28,775 nucleotides of DNA from CAYTES01 sp964436935 (GCA_964436935.1 CAYTES010000012.1:1-28775), one strand, 5' to 3'; shown: positions 8,102-16,095, counted from the first letter of the stretch. Made by a program: numbers and translations. Notes: generated by a model not told the origin, from the sequence alone.

Positions 8102-9250
8102 CTAATACAAAGCTTTGAGCATTTTTCGAAGTGCATCCGGTGTGAGGCGACGAGGGTTATTGGTGACACGGTCGGGATGAAAACCGTGAGTGACAATGGT
8201 CTCCAAGTCGCTTTCGGCAAGACCCATGTCGCGGAAGCGGGTGGCTAGTCCGATGGCACGCATGAGGTCTTGAATTTTTTCGGTGGCCTCCTCCAAGGTG
8301 GCGACGCCCAAAAGGAGCACAATTTCCTGAAGGGTTTCATGCACGTAATCGGATCCCCTTGGATCGAGGCAGTCTTCCTCCGTCACCTGGGCGTTGTACT
8401 TCAGCATGGCTGCCAACGTGAATCCCACGCCGTGACCATGCGGGATGCCAAAGTATGCCGTGAGGGGATAAGAAATGGCATGACAGGCCGTGGTCCGACT
8501 GATGTCGATGGCTTGTCCGGACAAAAGGGCGCCACGACTCATGGCTTTGCGTGCCGCGGGCGTGTTTTGGGTGACCGCCGCTTTCAAATGGTCGATGATC
8601 AACGGGATCGCTTCACGGACATACGTTTTGGAAAGCTCGTTGGAGTCCACGGCCCAGTAGGATTCAATCGCTTGTCCCAACGCGTCCATCCCTGTCGCGG
8701 CGGTGATTGCCGGGGGAAGGGAAGACGTGAGAGTCGGGTCGACCAGCGCATAGTCCGGTCGAATAAATTCATGGGTCAATCCGTGTTTCGTTTTGTTGAT
8801 ATAAAAGACGGCATAGCGTGTGACTTCACTCCCGGTCCCTGCGGTGGTGGGAATCGCGATGAGCGGTTTTCCTTTGTGCGCGAACATTTTTTCCCCATCG
8901 ATATAGTCCTGAACGAGGCCCGGTTGAGCACTCAGTAGATTGATGCTTTTCGCCACATCCAGGGCGCTTCCGCCTCCGATCGCAATCACCACATCAATGG
9001 GGTTTTTGCGGAAAGCGCGAATGCCTTTTTCGATTTCTTCCAACGTCGGGTTGGGGGAAAAATCGGTAAAAAAAGTGATCGTAGAGTCCCTTAAAAAAGG
9101 GGCTAATTTTTGTTGCGCCCCGGAAGTGGCATAGGCCGTTTTCCCGGTGACAATAAAGCAAGATTTCGCGTGGTGCGCGTTCAAAATTTTTTCTAAATGA
9201 GACAAAGCATCCTCGCCAAAATGAATCGTGGTGGAATGAGCCAAGGTCAT
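8102..9250 (-). CDS. Iron-type alcohol dehydrogenase, probable phosphonoacetaldehyde reductase
   Basis: A 382-residue group III alcohol dehydrogenase predicted to reduce phosphonoacetaldehyde to 2-hydroxyethylphosphonate with NAD(P)H. GGGSALDVAK at 92-101 is the cofactor motif. Metal ligands expected in this fold are D189, H257 and H271; the usual fourth ligand histidine is Q193 (DALGQ). From memory, the combination DALxQAIESYW and SRTTxxHAISY resembles the hydroxyethylphosphonate dehydrogenase branch (PhpC/FomC type). The ATG at 9250 is chosen because it overlaps the stop of the phosphonopyruvate decarboxylase gene as ATGA, and because homology begins there. A longer frame reaching 9337 is not needed. 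Tight coupling to the decarboxylase, whose product is phosphonoacetaldehyde, supports the substrate. Confidence 0.88.
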   Translation of the reverse strand: MTLAHSTTIHFGEDALSHLEKILNAHHAKSCFIVTGKTAYATSGAQQKLAPFLRDSTITFFTDFSPNPTLEEIEKGIRAFRKNPIDVVIAIGGGSALDVAKSINLLSAQPGLVQDYIDGEKMFAHKGKPLIAIPTTAGTGSEVTRYAVFYINKTKHGLTHEFIRPDYALVDPTLTSSLPPAITAATGMDALGQAIESYWAVDSNELSKTYVREAIPLIIDHLKAAVTQNTPAARKAMSRGALLSGQAIDISRTTACHAISYPLTAYFGIPHGHGVGFTLAAMLKYNAQVTEEDCLDPRGSDYVHETLQEIVLLLGVATLEEATEKIQDLMRAIGLATRFRDMGLAESDLETIVTHGFHPDRVTNNPRRLTPDALRKMLKALY

Positions 9251-10380
9251 GAATGCAGATGTTTTACAAAGGTTTTTTTGTTCTCTAAAGGTGTTGTGGT
9301 GGGGCGACCCAAATCCGCGCGTGCGCCCTTTTTGCAATGGATTTCGATGAGGACCGGGCCTGCGAATGAGGTGAGACTCGAAAAGGTGTCCACGATTTCT
9401 TGCTGAGTTGAAAGGGACCGTGTGGTGCGATAGCCGCAGGCGGCAGCGATCCCGGGAATAGTGATGTGTGGTGCCGCTGTTGGTTGCCCACCGACCGAAT
9501 CATGAGCAAAATTGTTTAGCACGATGTGGACAAACGAGGGCGGTGCCATAGACGCATTCACGGCCAAGCTGCCCATGTGCATCAAAAGTGAGCCGTCTCC
9601 ATCCAAGCACCATACCCGTCGCTCCGNNNNNNNNNNCTGTCCCAGGGCAACGCCCAGGGCAATGGAAGAGGCATGTCCCATGGAGCCCACGGTTAAGAAA
9701 TCCTGAGCATGGCTCTGGCCGGCCTTTTCGCGTAATTCAAACAGTTCGCGGGCGGTGTGTCCGGTTGTGGCCACCACCGCGTCGTCTGCTCCGATGAAGG
9801 GCAAAAGGTGAGACAAAACCGTTTCCCGGGAAAGAATGCCGGTTTCAGCGGAAGCGGTTTGAAGGGAATACTTGGAAAAGGTGTCTTTGGGAACCACGAG
9901 CGCAAAAGGAGCTTGATGGTCCTTCATGTGAGTCACTGCTTTTTGGATCACTGCTTCCGCGGCCTCCTCCTCCAAAGGAAGTATTTCAAAGGGAATATCG
10001 AGCACGTCAAGAAGCTCATTTTGGATCGCTCCCATTGTGATGTGTTGCGGTTCATCATGCACGCCGGGTTGGCTGCGCCAGCCAATGATCAGCAGCATTG
10101 GAATGGAATACACCGCGGGATCGGCGAGCGAAGTGATCGGATTGATGGTGTTGCCAAGCCCTGAATTTTGCATATACACAACGGGAATGTGTCCGGTCGA
10201 TAAATGATACCCGGCCGCAATGCCCACCGCATTGCCTTCATTGGCGGCGATCACGTGGTGGTCTGCCGGGGCATGATCCGTGACATACGCGCAAAAATCT
10301 TTCAACAAGGAGTCCGGCACTCCGGTGAAGAAGGAGAGGTGATGCGTTTCTAAAATCTTAAAGAAGGCCGAAGGGAGCAT
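9247..10380 (-). CDS. Phosphonopyruvate decarboxylase
   Basis: Thiamine-diphosphate-dependent enzyme, 377 residues, that decarboxylates phosphonopyruvate to phosphonoacetaldehyde and so pulls the unfavourable PEP mutase reaction forward. GVPDSLLKDFCAY at 20-32, the cofactor-activating glutamate E48 in ANEGNAVGIAAG, and PITSLADPAVY followed by GWRSQPGVHDEPQH are highly characteristic of this family. The thiamine-diphosphate motif begins at LDGDGSLLMHMG and ends at VLNN about 27 residues later. Ten Ns (9627-9636) hide four residues just before that motif; the frame is kept across them. The gene heads a leftward unit with the reductase and nucleotidyltransferase. TATAAT on the minus strand at 10393-10398 leaves a leader of only a few bases. 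Confidence 0.95.
   Translation of the reverse strand: MLPSAFFKILETHHLSFFTGVPDSLLKDFCAYVTDHAPADHHVIAANEGNAVGIAAGYHLSTGHIPVVYMQNSGLGNTINPITSLADPAVYSIPMLLIIGWRSQPGVHDEPQHITMGAIQNELLDVLDIPFEILPLEEEAAEAVIQKAVTHMKDHQAPFALVVPKDTFSKYSLQTASAETGILSRETVLSHLLPFIGADDAVVATTGHTARELFELREKAGQSHAQDFLTVGSMGHASSIALGVALGQXXXXERRVWCLDGDGSLLMHMGSLAVNASMAPPSFVHIVLNNFAHDSVGGQPTAAPHITIPGIAAACGYRTTRSLSTQQEIVDTFSSLTSFAGPVLIEIHCKKGARADLGRPTTTPLENKKTFVKHLHS
9627..9636. other. Run of ten Ns (assembly gap) inside the decarboxylase gene
   Basis: Ten undetermined bases lie within the phosphonopyruvate decarboxylase coding region. Both flanks translate in the same frame with the family motifs in order, so the true gap length is probably ten modulo three, or close to ten. 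A fixed-length placeholder cannot be excluded. Confidence 0.95.
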
Positions 10381-10445
10381 AGTTGACTTTTTATTATATT
10401 TATGTTATTTAATTTAATTTATTCATCCTATTAATTGAATTTGCT
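10381..10445. promoter_or_regulatory. Very AT-rich divergent promoter region
   Basis: These 65 bases separate the leftward decarboxylase gene from the rightward Nudix gene; 55 of them are A or T. On the minus strand a perfect TATAAT lies at 10393-10398, predicting a start of transcription about five bases before the decarboxylase ATG. For the Nudix gene the best -10 candidates are TATTAA at 10429-10434 and TTGAAT at 10435-10440. TTAAAT/ATTTAA repeats fill the centre. Confidence 0.45.
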
Positions 10446-11036
10446 ATGTGGAAATTGGTCACGATCCCAGTCATCATACGTCGAAATCCCAATAATGCTC
10501 AAGAAATTCAAGTGCACACGCAAACACGCAAAGTGATCGATAAAGCTTATGACCCTCTTTATGACGGCACTCAGGAAACGTGCGGGGAGACGGTAGAAGG
10601 GGGAGAAAGTATCATCGATGCCATCGTTAGGGGTGTGCAAGAGGAAATGGGAGCACGCATGGAACAAGTCGTGATTCAAATCATTGGAGCAGGTGGAAAA
10701 AGAATTCAGCATGCCGATCACCGCGCCCACACGCTATCGACAAGACCTGAGGATGAAATGTTGTCACTAGAGCCTTTTGGTTTCATCCAGCAACTCAAAG
10801 GCCCCCAGCCATGGGTTGGTCCCGTCTTTGTGGTCGAGGTGCGAAGCGATTTTGAGCCTCAATTGGATGAAGAAGGAGAGGTGTCGGCTCACCGATGGTG
10901 GACGCCGCTCGAATTGGCCGAGGTGCTGCGAACGACCCCCATCGCTTTCATGGGGTTGCATTATCCAGCCTTGTTAAGCGTTTGTGAAGATCTTTTAGAT
11001 CCCAATGGTACGATAAGACCATTGATCAGCGATTAA
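10446..11036 (+). CDS. Nudix-fold hydrolase with an altered Nudix box
   Basis: A 196-residue protein with a Nudix-like box at residues 47-70. The segment ETVEGGES is followed by R62-G63-VQ-E66-E67-MG. The metal-binding E66/E67 pair is kept, but the glutamate that normally follows the arginine (the RE of REUXEE) is glycine. It starts with a strand-rich segment (WKLVTIPVIIRR) and ends with a helix after a phenylalanine-rich loop, as in many NDP-sugar-type Nudix proteins. It sits alone, divergent from the phosphonate decarboxylase and convergent with the PEP mutase fusion (15-base gap). It may act on a CDP/CMP-activated intermediate of the locus; this rests on position only. Confidence 0.75.
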   Translation: MWKLVTIPVIIRRNPNNAQEIQVHTQTRKVIDKAYDPLYDGTQETCGETVEGGESIIDAIVRGVQEEMGARMEQVVIQIIGAGGKRIQHADHRAHTLSTRPEDEMLSLEPFGFIQQLKGPQPWVGPVFVVEVRSDFEPQLDEEGEVSAHRWWTPLELAEVLRTTPIAFMGLHYPALLSVCEDLLDPNGTIRPLISD

Positions 11037-11051
11037 ATTTAAAACAGGCTC

Positions 11052-12797
11052 TTAAGCATAAAATGTTTTTGCCGCCTGAATATCTGCCTTATTGTTGATC
11101 TCCATCCAGCCTTTATACGTTTTCAAAATCTTGATCGTGTAGCCGCGATCCACGACTTCTTGCAGCAGATCCGTGAACGACGCTTCTTTCACATCGGACG
11201 ATTCCTGCAACTCAGCATTTTTTTTGAGAGAGTCATGGTACACCTCGCGCAAAATGGCTCCCCCTCGCTCTGAAAAATAGGCGATGCCGACAAATTCATA
11301 CTGTGCCAGCTCTTTACTGATTTTTTTTCCAATGTAGGCCACTTCTTCGTCCAGACGCGCGCCCAAATGGCGAGTGGACTCCTCGGAGGAAGTGGGGCGT
11401 CGTGTGCGCACCAGATCGAGTCGTTCCTGTTTATTTTCTTTGGTGTCGAGATAAGAACTGTCCACCACGAGAATAATATCGCTGTCTTCCTGTCCCTCGA
11501 ACCCGAGCAAGGATCGGATGAGGCTTTCGTGAAATAGGATATCGGAGTGAAGCGTGATGAAGGGGCCATCCATTTCCGATTCCGCCAAAAAGAGCGAATG
11601 CAGGATATGTGTTTTTTCAAAGTCCGAATTGTTGTAGTAGGTGATGTTTTCCATTTTGAATTGGTCCGCTTCATACCCGCGAATGACCGTGAGGTTGTCC
11701 AGCCCATTCTTGGAAAGCGCTTCCATTTGACGCTCCAAAACGGTTTTGCCTTGAATCTCAATGAGTGAGACTGGGCACTGCAGCGTGGCGGCAAGATTGT
11801 TTTTCCCGGCCGCCGGAATGATCACTTTAGTTTTGGATTTGAGCTTGGAGGCCATGGATTTGTCTTTCTCGGTCACATCCAAAAATCCAACCACCTCGAA
11901 CAGTTTGCGAACCGGCGCACAGTCGGAGTCCGCTTCAAAAGAACGGTCGTGGCGTAAGATTTTTTGAGCCACCTGTTCCATGGCTTTATACGCGGCGCGC
12001 AGCAGTTGATTGGCATGAATCACCACCTGGAATCCCGCGTCAAAGAGCGCTTGGTCCGTGATGATGTTGTAGGTGGTGGGAACGCAGATGAGGAGTTTAT
12101 TTCGAAGCAACTCGGGCGGAAATTGATAAAACTGTCGTGCAAACTCCAAAATTTCATCCGGTTGCGTCGATTTGGAATGGATCATGATGCCATCGGCCCC
12201 GGCTTCGAGATAAATTTTCGCGCGCTCGAGCGCGTCGGACAGGCCAAATCCAGCGATCAAGCTTTCGATGCGTCCCACAATCATAAAATCCGGATTGAGC
12301 TTGATGGCCTGCCCTCGTTTGATCTTTTCCGCAAAAATCATCGGATCTTCCAGCACCTGGCGCGTCCCGCTTTCCAGACTGTTGCGTTTGGGAAAAACTT
12401 TATCCTCAATGATCACCATCGACACGCCGGCCCGTTCCAGTTTTTTAACCATGTATTCAAATTGATTCACGTCTCCGCCGGTATCTCCATCCACAATCAT
12501 CGGCTTGTCGGTGACCTCTAGAATTTGATTGATGGTGTCCAGTCGTGAATCGAACCCAATCACTTCAATGTCGGGATGCCCCTTGGAGGCGGAATCGGTC
12601 AGGCTGCTTTCCCATAGTCCATCAAATTCCAAAACACCACCCGCTTCCAGCGGAATCCGTGTGGTGTTCACAATCAATCCACTCAACCCATTGTGGGCTT
12701 CCATGATCTTGAGATGGCCTTTTTGTTGAAGGATTTTTTTGAGCTGCGAAACACGGGTCGTATTGTCGATGCGATGGTGGAGCGTCATAAAAAACAT
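11052..12797 (-). CDS. pepM: Phosphoenolpyruvate mutase fused to a nucleotidyltransferase-like domain
   Basis: Bifunctional-looking protein of 581 residues. The N-terminal part (about 15-285) is PEP mutase of the isocitrate-lyase superfamily, which rearranges PEP to phosphonopyruvate, the committed step of phosphonate synthesis. EAHNGLSG at 33-40, the aspartates in VDGDTGGD at 102-109, and the mutase signature EDKVFPKRNS at 131-140 are all present. The C-terminal part (about 323-581) resembles LicC-type nucleotidyltransferases and keeps LHSDILF. Its NTP-binding loop is degraded: PAAGKNNLAATL replaces GxGxR, and CPVSLIEI replaces PK. Start is uncertain: ATG 12797, ATG 12788 and TTG 12800 are all possible, with no ribosome site. 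It follows the flippase gene by 55 bases on the same strand. Confidence 0.93.
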   Translation of the reverse strand: MFFMTLHHRIDNTTRVSQLKKILQQKGHLKIMEAHNGLSGLIVNTTRIPLEAGGVLEFDGLWESSLTDSASKGHPDIEVIGFDSRLDTINQILEVTDKPMIVDGDTGGDVNQFEYMVKKLERAGVSMVIIEDKVFPKRNSLESGTRQVLEDPMIFAEKIKRGQAIKLNPDFMIVGRIESLIAGFGLSDALERAKIYLEAGADGIMIHSKSTQPDEILEFARQFYQFPPELLRNKLLICVPTTYNIITDQALFDAGFQVVIHANQLLRAAYKAMEQVAQKILRHDRSFEADSDCAPVRKLFEVVGFLDVTEKDKSMASKLKSKTKVIIPAAGKNNLAATLQCPVSLIEIQGKTVLERQMEALSKNGLDNLTVIRGYEADQFKMENITYYNNSDFEKTHILHSLFLAESEMDGPFITLHSDILFHESLIRSLLGFEGQEDSDIILVVDSSYLDTKENKQERLDLVRTRRPTSSEESTRHLGARLDEEVAYIGKKISKELAQYEFVGIAYFSERGGAILREVYHDSLKKNAELQESSDVKEASFTDLLQEVVDRGYTIKILKTYKGWMEINNKADIQAAKTFYA

Positions 12798-12852
12798 CAA
12801 AGAATTTCGAACTTATTATTAACTCAAAAGCAGATATTTTACCAGGAAGGGG

Positions 12853-14322
12853 CTATTTTTGTGCTCCCGATCGATTTTGAATCAATGTACGGAGATTATT
12901 CCACACAAAGGGAATCAAGATCCGTACATCCACCCATCCGATCCATTGTGAGAGTGTCACATAGACCCCGACACCGATCATCGCCATCAATGGAATGGAC
13001 CACTCAAATAAAAACCAGCCTATTCCCGCCAACCCCACCAAAACAAGATACAGTAAAGAGGGAAAAACCACCGCTGAAATGGAAAATCCATTTTCCGCTC
13101 TTTTACACAGTCCCACATTCACCGCCAACATAAAAATACGGCTCAAAAATAAAGCAAGAACCAATCCCCAAAGCCCATAATCCATTATGAAAATAATCAT
13201 GGCCCCCAGCAGAAAAAGAGTAAACGATACATTTCCCCAGAAATAGTAATGGTTGGTGTTTTTGACCGAAAAAACAACACGCGGGAAAGAAGCGTTGATT
13301 GTTCCAAGGACAATATACAAACTCAGCCCCCAAAAATAAGGAATGGCCGCAGAATATTCGGGGCTGTACAGCATCCAGAACAGAAGAGGGGCAACGGCAA
13401 CGGAAAGTCCTCCCAAAACACTCATCACAAAAGCGGTATAATGATTGTGTTGATTCAGCATCTGGATAAAGGCCGATTTTGATTCCTGATAGGTGCGGAC
13501 GGAAACCACCTTTAAAGTATCCAGATAAGGATCCGTGAACGAGAAAATGAGTTTCAATGTGCGCTCCGCGGTGTTGTAGAGACCGATTGAAAAGGCATCC
13601 AAGAAACGCCCAATGATGAGGAGCGGCAAATTGGAAGTCAGCCCTTTAAAAAGCGAGGTGGCGATAAGCGGTCGCCAAAATTTCCATACCTCTCGCTCCA
13701 GTCGGGGGCGCCCCCATTTCAAATAGGGACGCAAAAACCATAAAGCCAGAGCCGTTTTTAGTCCTTCGGCGAGAACATAGGCGGCAATCAACCCTTGCAA
13801 TCCCCATTGAAGCTCTGTGAAAAGAATCACCAAAATAAGATTGGTCACGGCCCCGGCGATGCGCAATTGAAACACGCTCATAAACGACTGGTCGGACAGA
13901 AGAAATTGGCTGAGGTTGTTCACCAACGGACTGATCAATACAAGCAGTGAGGCGCCGAAAAGGAGTGCGCCCAATTCGGGTTTTTGAAAATAGCCGGTGG
14001 CAATCCAGTGCGCGCCCCATGCCATCAAAACTGTAAAAAGAAGGCCGTTGACCAGAGAAAATAGAACGGAAGAAGATAGAAATTGTCCCACGTGAGCCGC
14101 TCCCTTTTTTTGATAGTGCGGAAAGTATTGAAGGATCACCGATCCATAACTGGGAAGGGTGAATCCGGAGAGCATGAGCGCCGTTCCGGTGGCGATGGAA
14201 AAAAGTCCAAAATCCTCGACGGAAAAAAAGTGAGTGATCACAATGATGCGCAGCACTTCAAAAACTCGACTGATGAGATCACCCAAAGAAAGAATGCCTG
14301 TGCCTTTGAAGATGGTGGACAT
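12853..14322 (-). CDS. Polysaccharide/lipid-linked oligosaccharide flippase (Wzx/MATE-like)
   Basis: A 489-residue polytopic membrane protein with some twelve or more hydrophobic helices and the start pattern of the polysaccharide biosynthesis (RfbX/Wzx) family: GTGILSLGDLISRVFEVLRIIVIT and YGxxxxxQYFP-like loops. Such proteins move undecaprenyl-linked repeat units across the inner membrane. It is the first gene of a leftward pair with PEP mutase, which suggests that the exported unit carries a phosphonate group. The ATG at 14322 comes six bases after a -10-like TAAGCT. The cargo is inferred from context; MATE transporters of other types are less likely given the glycan neighbours. Confidence 0.88.
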   Translation of the reverse strand: MSTIFKGTGILSLGDLISRVFEVLRIIVITHFFSVEDFGLFSIATGTALMLSGFTLPSYGSVILQYFPHYQKKGAAHVGQFLSSSVLFSLVNGLLFTVLMAWGAHWIATGYFQKPELGALLFGASLLVLISPLVNNLSQFLLSDQSFMSVFQLRIAGAVTNLILVILFTELQWGLQGLIAAYVLAEGLKTALALWFLRPYLKWGRPRLEREVWKFWRPLIATSLFKGLTSNLPLLIIGRFLDAFSIGLYNTAERTLKLIFSFTDPYLDTLKVVSVRTYQESKSAFIQMLNQHNHYTAFVMSVLGGLSVAVAPLLFWMLYSPEYSAAIPYFWGLSLYIVLGTINASFPRVVFSVKNTNHYYFWGNVSFTLFLLGAMIIFIMDYGLWGLVLALFLSRIFMLAVNVGLCKRAENGFSISAVVFPSLLYLVLVGLAGIGWFLFEWSIPLMAMIGVGVYVTLSQWIGWVDVRILIPFVWNNLRTLIQNRSGAQK

Positions 14323-14328
14323 GCGGAC

Positions 14329-14355
14329 AGCTTAACACAGCCCGAACCATCTCAA
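14329..14355 (-). promoter_or_regulatory. Putative promoter of the flippase-PEP mutase unit
   Basis: On the minus strand TTGAGA (14350-14355) and TAAGCT (14329-14334) are 15 bases apart, and the ATG at 14322 follows six bases later. The layout nearly matches the one before the CDP-alcohol phosphotransferase operon. Confidence 0.4.
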
Positions 14356-14426
14356 AATGGCGTTGCACGGCGGGGTGATAGTGAGAGTTGGTTTTGCATG
14401 ATGCGGGCTTTTAAGCGAAGTCCGCT

Positions 14427-14454
14427 TTGAGGCAAGCGTTTGCTCCATTATACT
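14427..14454 (+). promoter_or_regulatory. Putative promoter of the 4-epimerase unit, predicted leaderless
   Basis: TTGAGG (14427-14432), a 16-base spacer and TATACT (14449-14454) are followed six bases later by the ATG at 14461. An imperfect inverted repeat GCGGgCTT/AAGtCCGC at about 14403-14425 lies just upstream. Confidence 0.45.
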
Positions 14455-14460
14455 GGGCTC

Positions 14461-15390
14461 ATGAAAACTTATTTGGTGACCGGAGGAGCAGGGTTTATCG
14501 GCTCACATCTGGTCGAAGCGTTAGTCTCGAAGGGAAAAGTAAAAGTCCTGGATAATCTATGCACGGGGGCGTTGGAGAATTTGGATTCCGTTAAAAATGA
14601 GGTGGAGTGGATTGAAGGATCGGTGGAAGATGTGGGACTGCTCTCAAAAGTCATGCGGGGCGTGGAGGTGGTTTTTCATGAAGCAGCGATCGCCTCAGTC
14701 CCCAGTTCTTTCGAGGATCCTTTGGGAACCCATGCGACCAATCTCACCGGAACGCTCAACGTCTTATGGGCGGCCAAGCAGTGTGGGGTGAAACGAGTGG
14801 TTTATGCCTCTTCCGCGGCCGTTTACGGGAATATGGCGCGTTCGCTCCAATCCGAACTCAATACTCCCCATCCTCTCTCGCCTTACGCCATTCATAAGCA
14901 TGCGTCGGAACAATACGCGCAACTTTTTTCAGCTCAGTTCGGGCTCGAAACCGTGGGGCTCCGTTATTTCAATGTGTTTGGCCCAAGGCAAGATCCGCGT
15001 TCCTCCTATTCGGGGGTTATTTCAAAATTCATCGAACAAATGACTCAGGGGAAAGTCCCTGTGATTTTTGGCGATGGACAACAAACGAGGGATTTTGTGT
15101 ATGTGAAGGATGTGGTAGCGGCGAATCTGTTGGCGGCGGAAGCCGAAGGGGTTTCTGGGGAAGTGATGAATGTGGGGACGGGGAAATCGGTGAGTCTTTT
15201 GGAATTGGTTGAAACGATAAGCCGAGTGTTGAATGCGACGGTTGCACCTCAGTTTGAGTCCGCACGCCCCGGCGATATTCTTCATTCGTGTGCTCGTATT
15301 GAAAAGGCTCAGCAGCGGTTGGGTTATCAACCAAAGTATTCTTTGGAAGAGGGGTTAAGTGATTTGACATTACAGATGAGCCGAAGATAA
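14461..15390 (+). CDS. UDP-GlcNAc 4-epimerase-like NAD-dependent epimerase (WbpP/Gne type)
   Basis: Extended SDR enzyme of 309 residues predicted to interconvert UDP-GlcNAc and UDP-GalNAc, or the uronic acid forms. GGAGFIG at 8-14 binds NAD; ASSAAVYG at 116-123 and Y142-xxx-K146 are the catalytic residues. LRYFNVFGPRQDPRSSYSG is close to the WbpP/TviC pattern and distinguishes it from the UDP-glucuronate epimerase at 1702. The ATG at 14461 starts directly at the conserved MKTYLVTGGAGFIGSH; an upstream extension to 14440 would include the promoter. It leads a rightward unit with two glycosyltransferases and a DUF2304 protein. Exact substrate is inferred. Confidence 0.88.
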   Translation: MKTYLVTGGAGFIGSHLVEALVSKGKVKVLDNLCTGALENLDSVKNEVEWIEGSVEDVGLLSKVMRGVEVVFHEAAIASVPSSFEDPLGTHATNLTGTLNVLWAAKQCGVKRVVYASSAAVYGNMARSLQSELNTPHPLSPYAIHKHASEQYAQLFSAQFGLETVGLRYFNVFGPRQDPRSSYSGVISKFIEQMTQGKVPVIFGDGQQTRDFVYVKDVVAANLLAAEAEGVSGEVMNVGTGKSVSLLELVETISRVLNATVAPQFESARPGDILHSCARIEKAQQRLGYQPKYSLEEGLSDLTLQMSRR

Positions 15391-15393
15391 AGT
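15364..15393 (+). promoter_or_regulatory. Internal promoter before the GT2 gene
   Basis: A consensus TTGACA (15364-15369) inside the last codons of the epimerase gene, an 18-base spacer and TAAAGT (15388-15393) end eight bases before the GT2 start at 15402. This would allow separate expression of the downstream glycosyltransferases. Confidence 0.45.
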
Positions 15394-15401
15394 GATTCGG
15401 T

Positions 15402-16076
15402 ATGGAAAAGGTTTTTATCATCATTCCCGCGTACAATGAGGAAAAAACACTCGGAGGGGTTTTGGAATCTCTCAAAAAAGGCGGTTACCACAACCTGCTT
15501 GTCGTGAATGACGGGAGCCGAGATGGAACGCAAGAGGTAGCGGAGCGGCATGGGGTTATCGTACTTCGTCATGTCATGAATCGGGGGTTGGGCGGAGCCT
15601 TGGGGACGGGCCTCCAGGCGGCCAAAGAGTTGAAGGTCGATATTGCCGTGACCTTTGATGCGGATGGGCAACACGCGGTGGAAGACATTAGGAAAGTGCT
15701 TGAGCCGATTCAAAAAGGGGAGGCGGATGTGGTGATTGGGTCGCGCTTAATGAATCCTGAAGGCATGCCATGGTTTCGCCAATTGTTTAATTATGTGGGG
15801 AATTTCATGACCTTTGCATTGTTCGGTTTGTGGGTGAGTGATAGTCAGTCTGGCCTCCGTGGTTTTTCTAAAAAGGCGCTCGGAAAAATTCAAATTCGCA
15901 CCAATCATATGGAAGTGAGTTCCGAAATCATCCGCGAAATTCGTGTGAACGAACTCCGTCTCAGAGAAGTGCCCATCCGGGCGATCTATACCGATTATTC
16001 TCTCTCCAAGGGGCAAAGTTTATTTGTGGGAGTTAAAACGTTATTTAAACTCATCATGCATCGTCTCATGAACTAA
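15402..16076 (+). CDS. GT2 family glycosyltransferase (dolichyl-phosphate mannose synthase-like)
   Basis: A 224-residue GT-A fold enzyme that transfers a sugar from a nucleotide donor to a lipid phosphate or glycan. IIPAYNEEKTLG at 7-18, VVNDGSRDGT at 34-43 and FDADGQH at 85-91 (metal-binding D86-x-D88) are the standard motifs, followed by GSRLMN and GLRGFSKKAL in the acceptor region. It lacks C-terminal membrane helices, unlike many polyprenyl-phosphate glycosyltransferases. The next gene encodes a small DUF2304 membrane protein, a common partner of such soluble GT2 enzymes, which may tether it or act with the lipid product. Start is 11 bases after the epimerase stop. Confidence 0.9.
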   Translation: MEKVFIIIPAYNEEKTLGGVLESLKKGGYHNLLVVNDGSRDGTQEVAERHGVIVLRHVMNRGLGGALGTGLQAAKELKVDIAVTFDADGQHAVEDIRKVLEPIQKGEADVVIGSRLMNPEGMPWFRQLFNYVGNFMTFALFGLWVSDSQSGLRGFSKKALGKIQIRTNHMEVSSEIIREIRVNELRLREVPIRAIYTDYSLSKGQSLFVGVKTLFKLIMHRLMN

Positions 16077-16095
16077 GGAACCTAATAGGTAATTT

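Noticed and set aside
8270..8938. Long plus-strand open frame of 222 codons
   Set aside because: It lies entirely opposite the dehydrogenase gene, has no recognisable domain and mirrors the codon pattern of the real gene.
9251..9337. Longer alcohol dehydrogenase start at 9337
   Set aside because: The added 29 residues lie inside the decarboxylase coding region, show no family similarity, and the ATGA overlap at 9250 is a better start.
11964..12521. Plus-strand open frame of 185 codons
   Set aside because: It is a shadow of the PEP mutase coding strand, without motifs or a start signal.
14403..14425. Imperfect GCGGgCTT/AAGtCCGC repeat upstream of the 4-epimerase promoter
   Set aside because: Too imperfect, and lacking a T-run, to call as a terminator or operator; mentioned only within the promoter entry.
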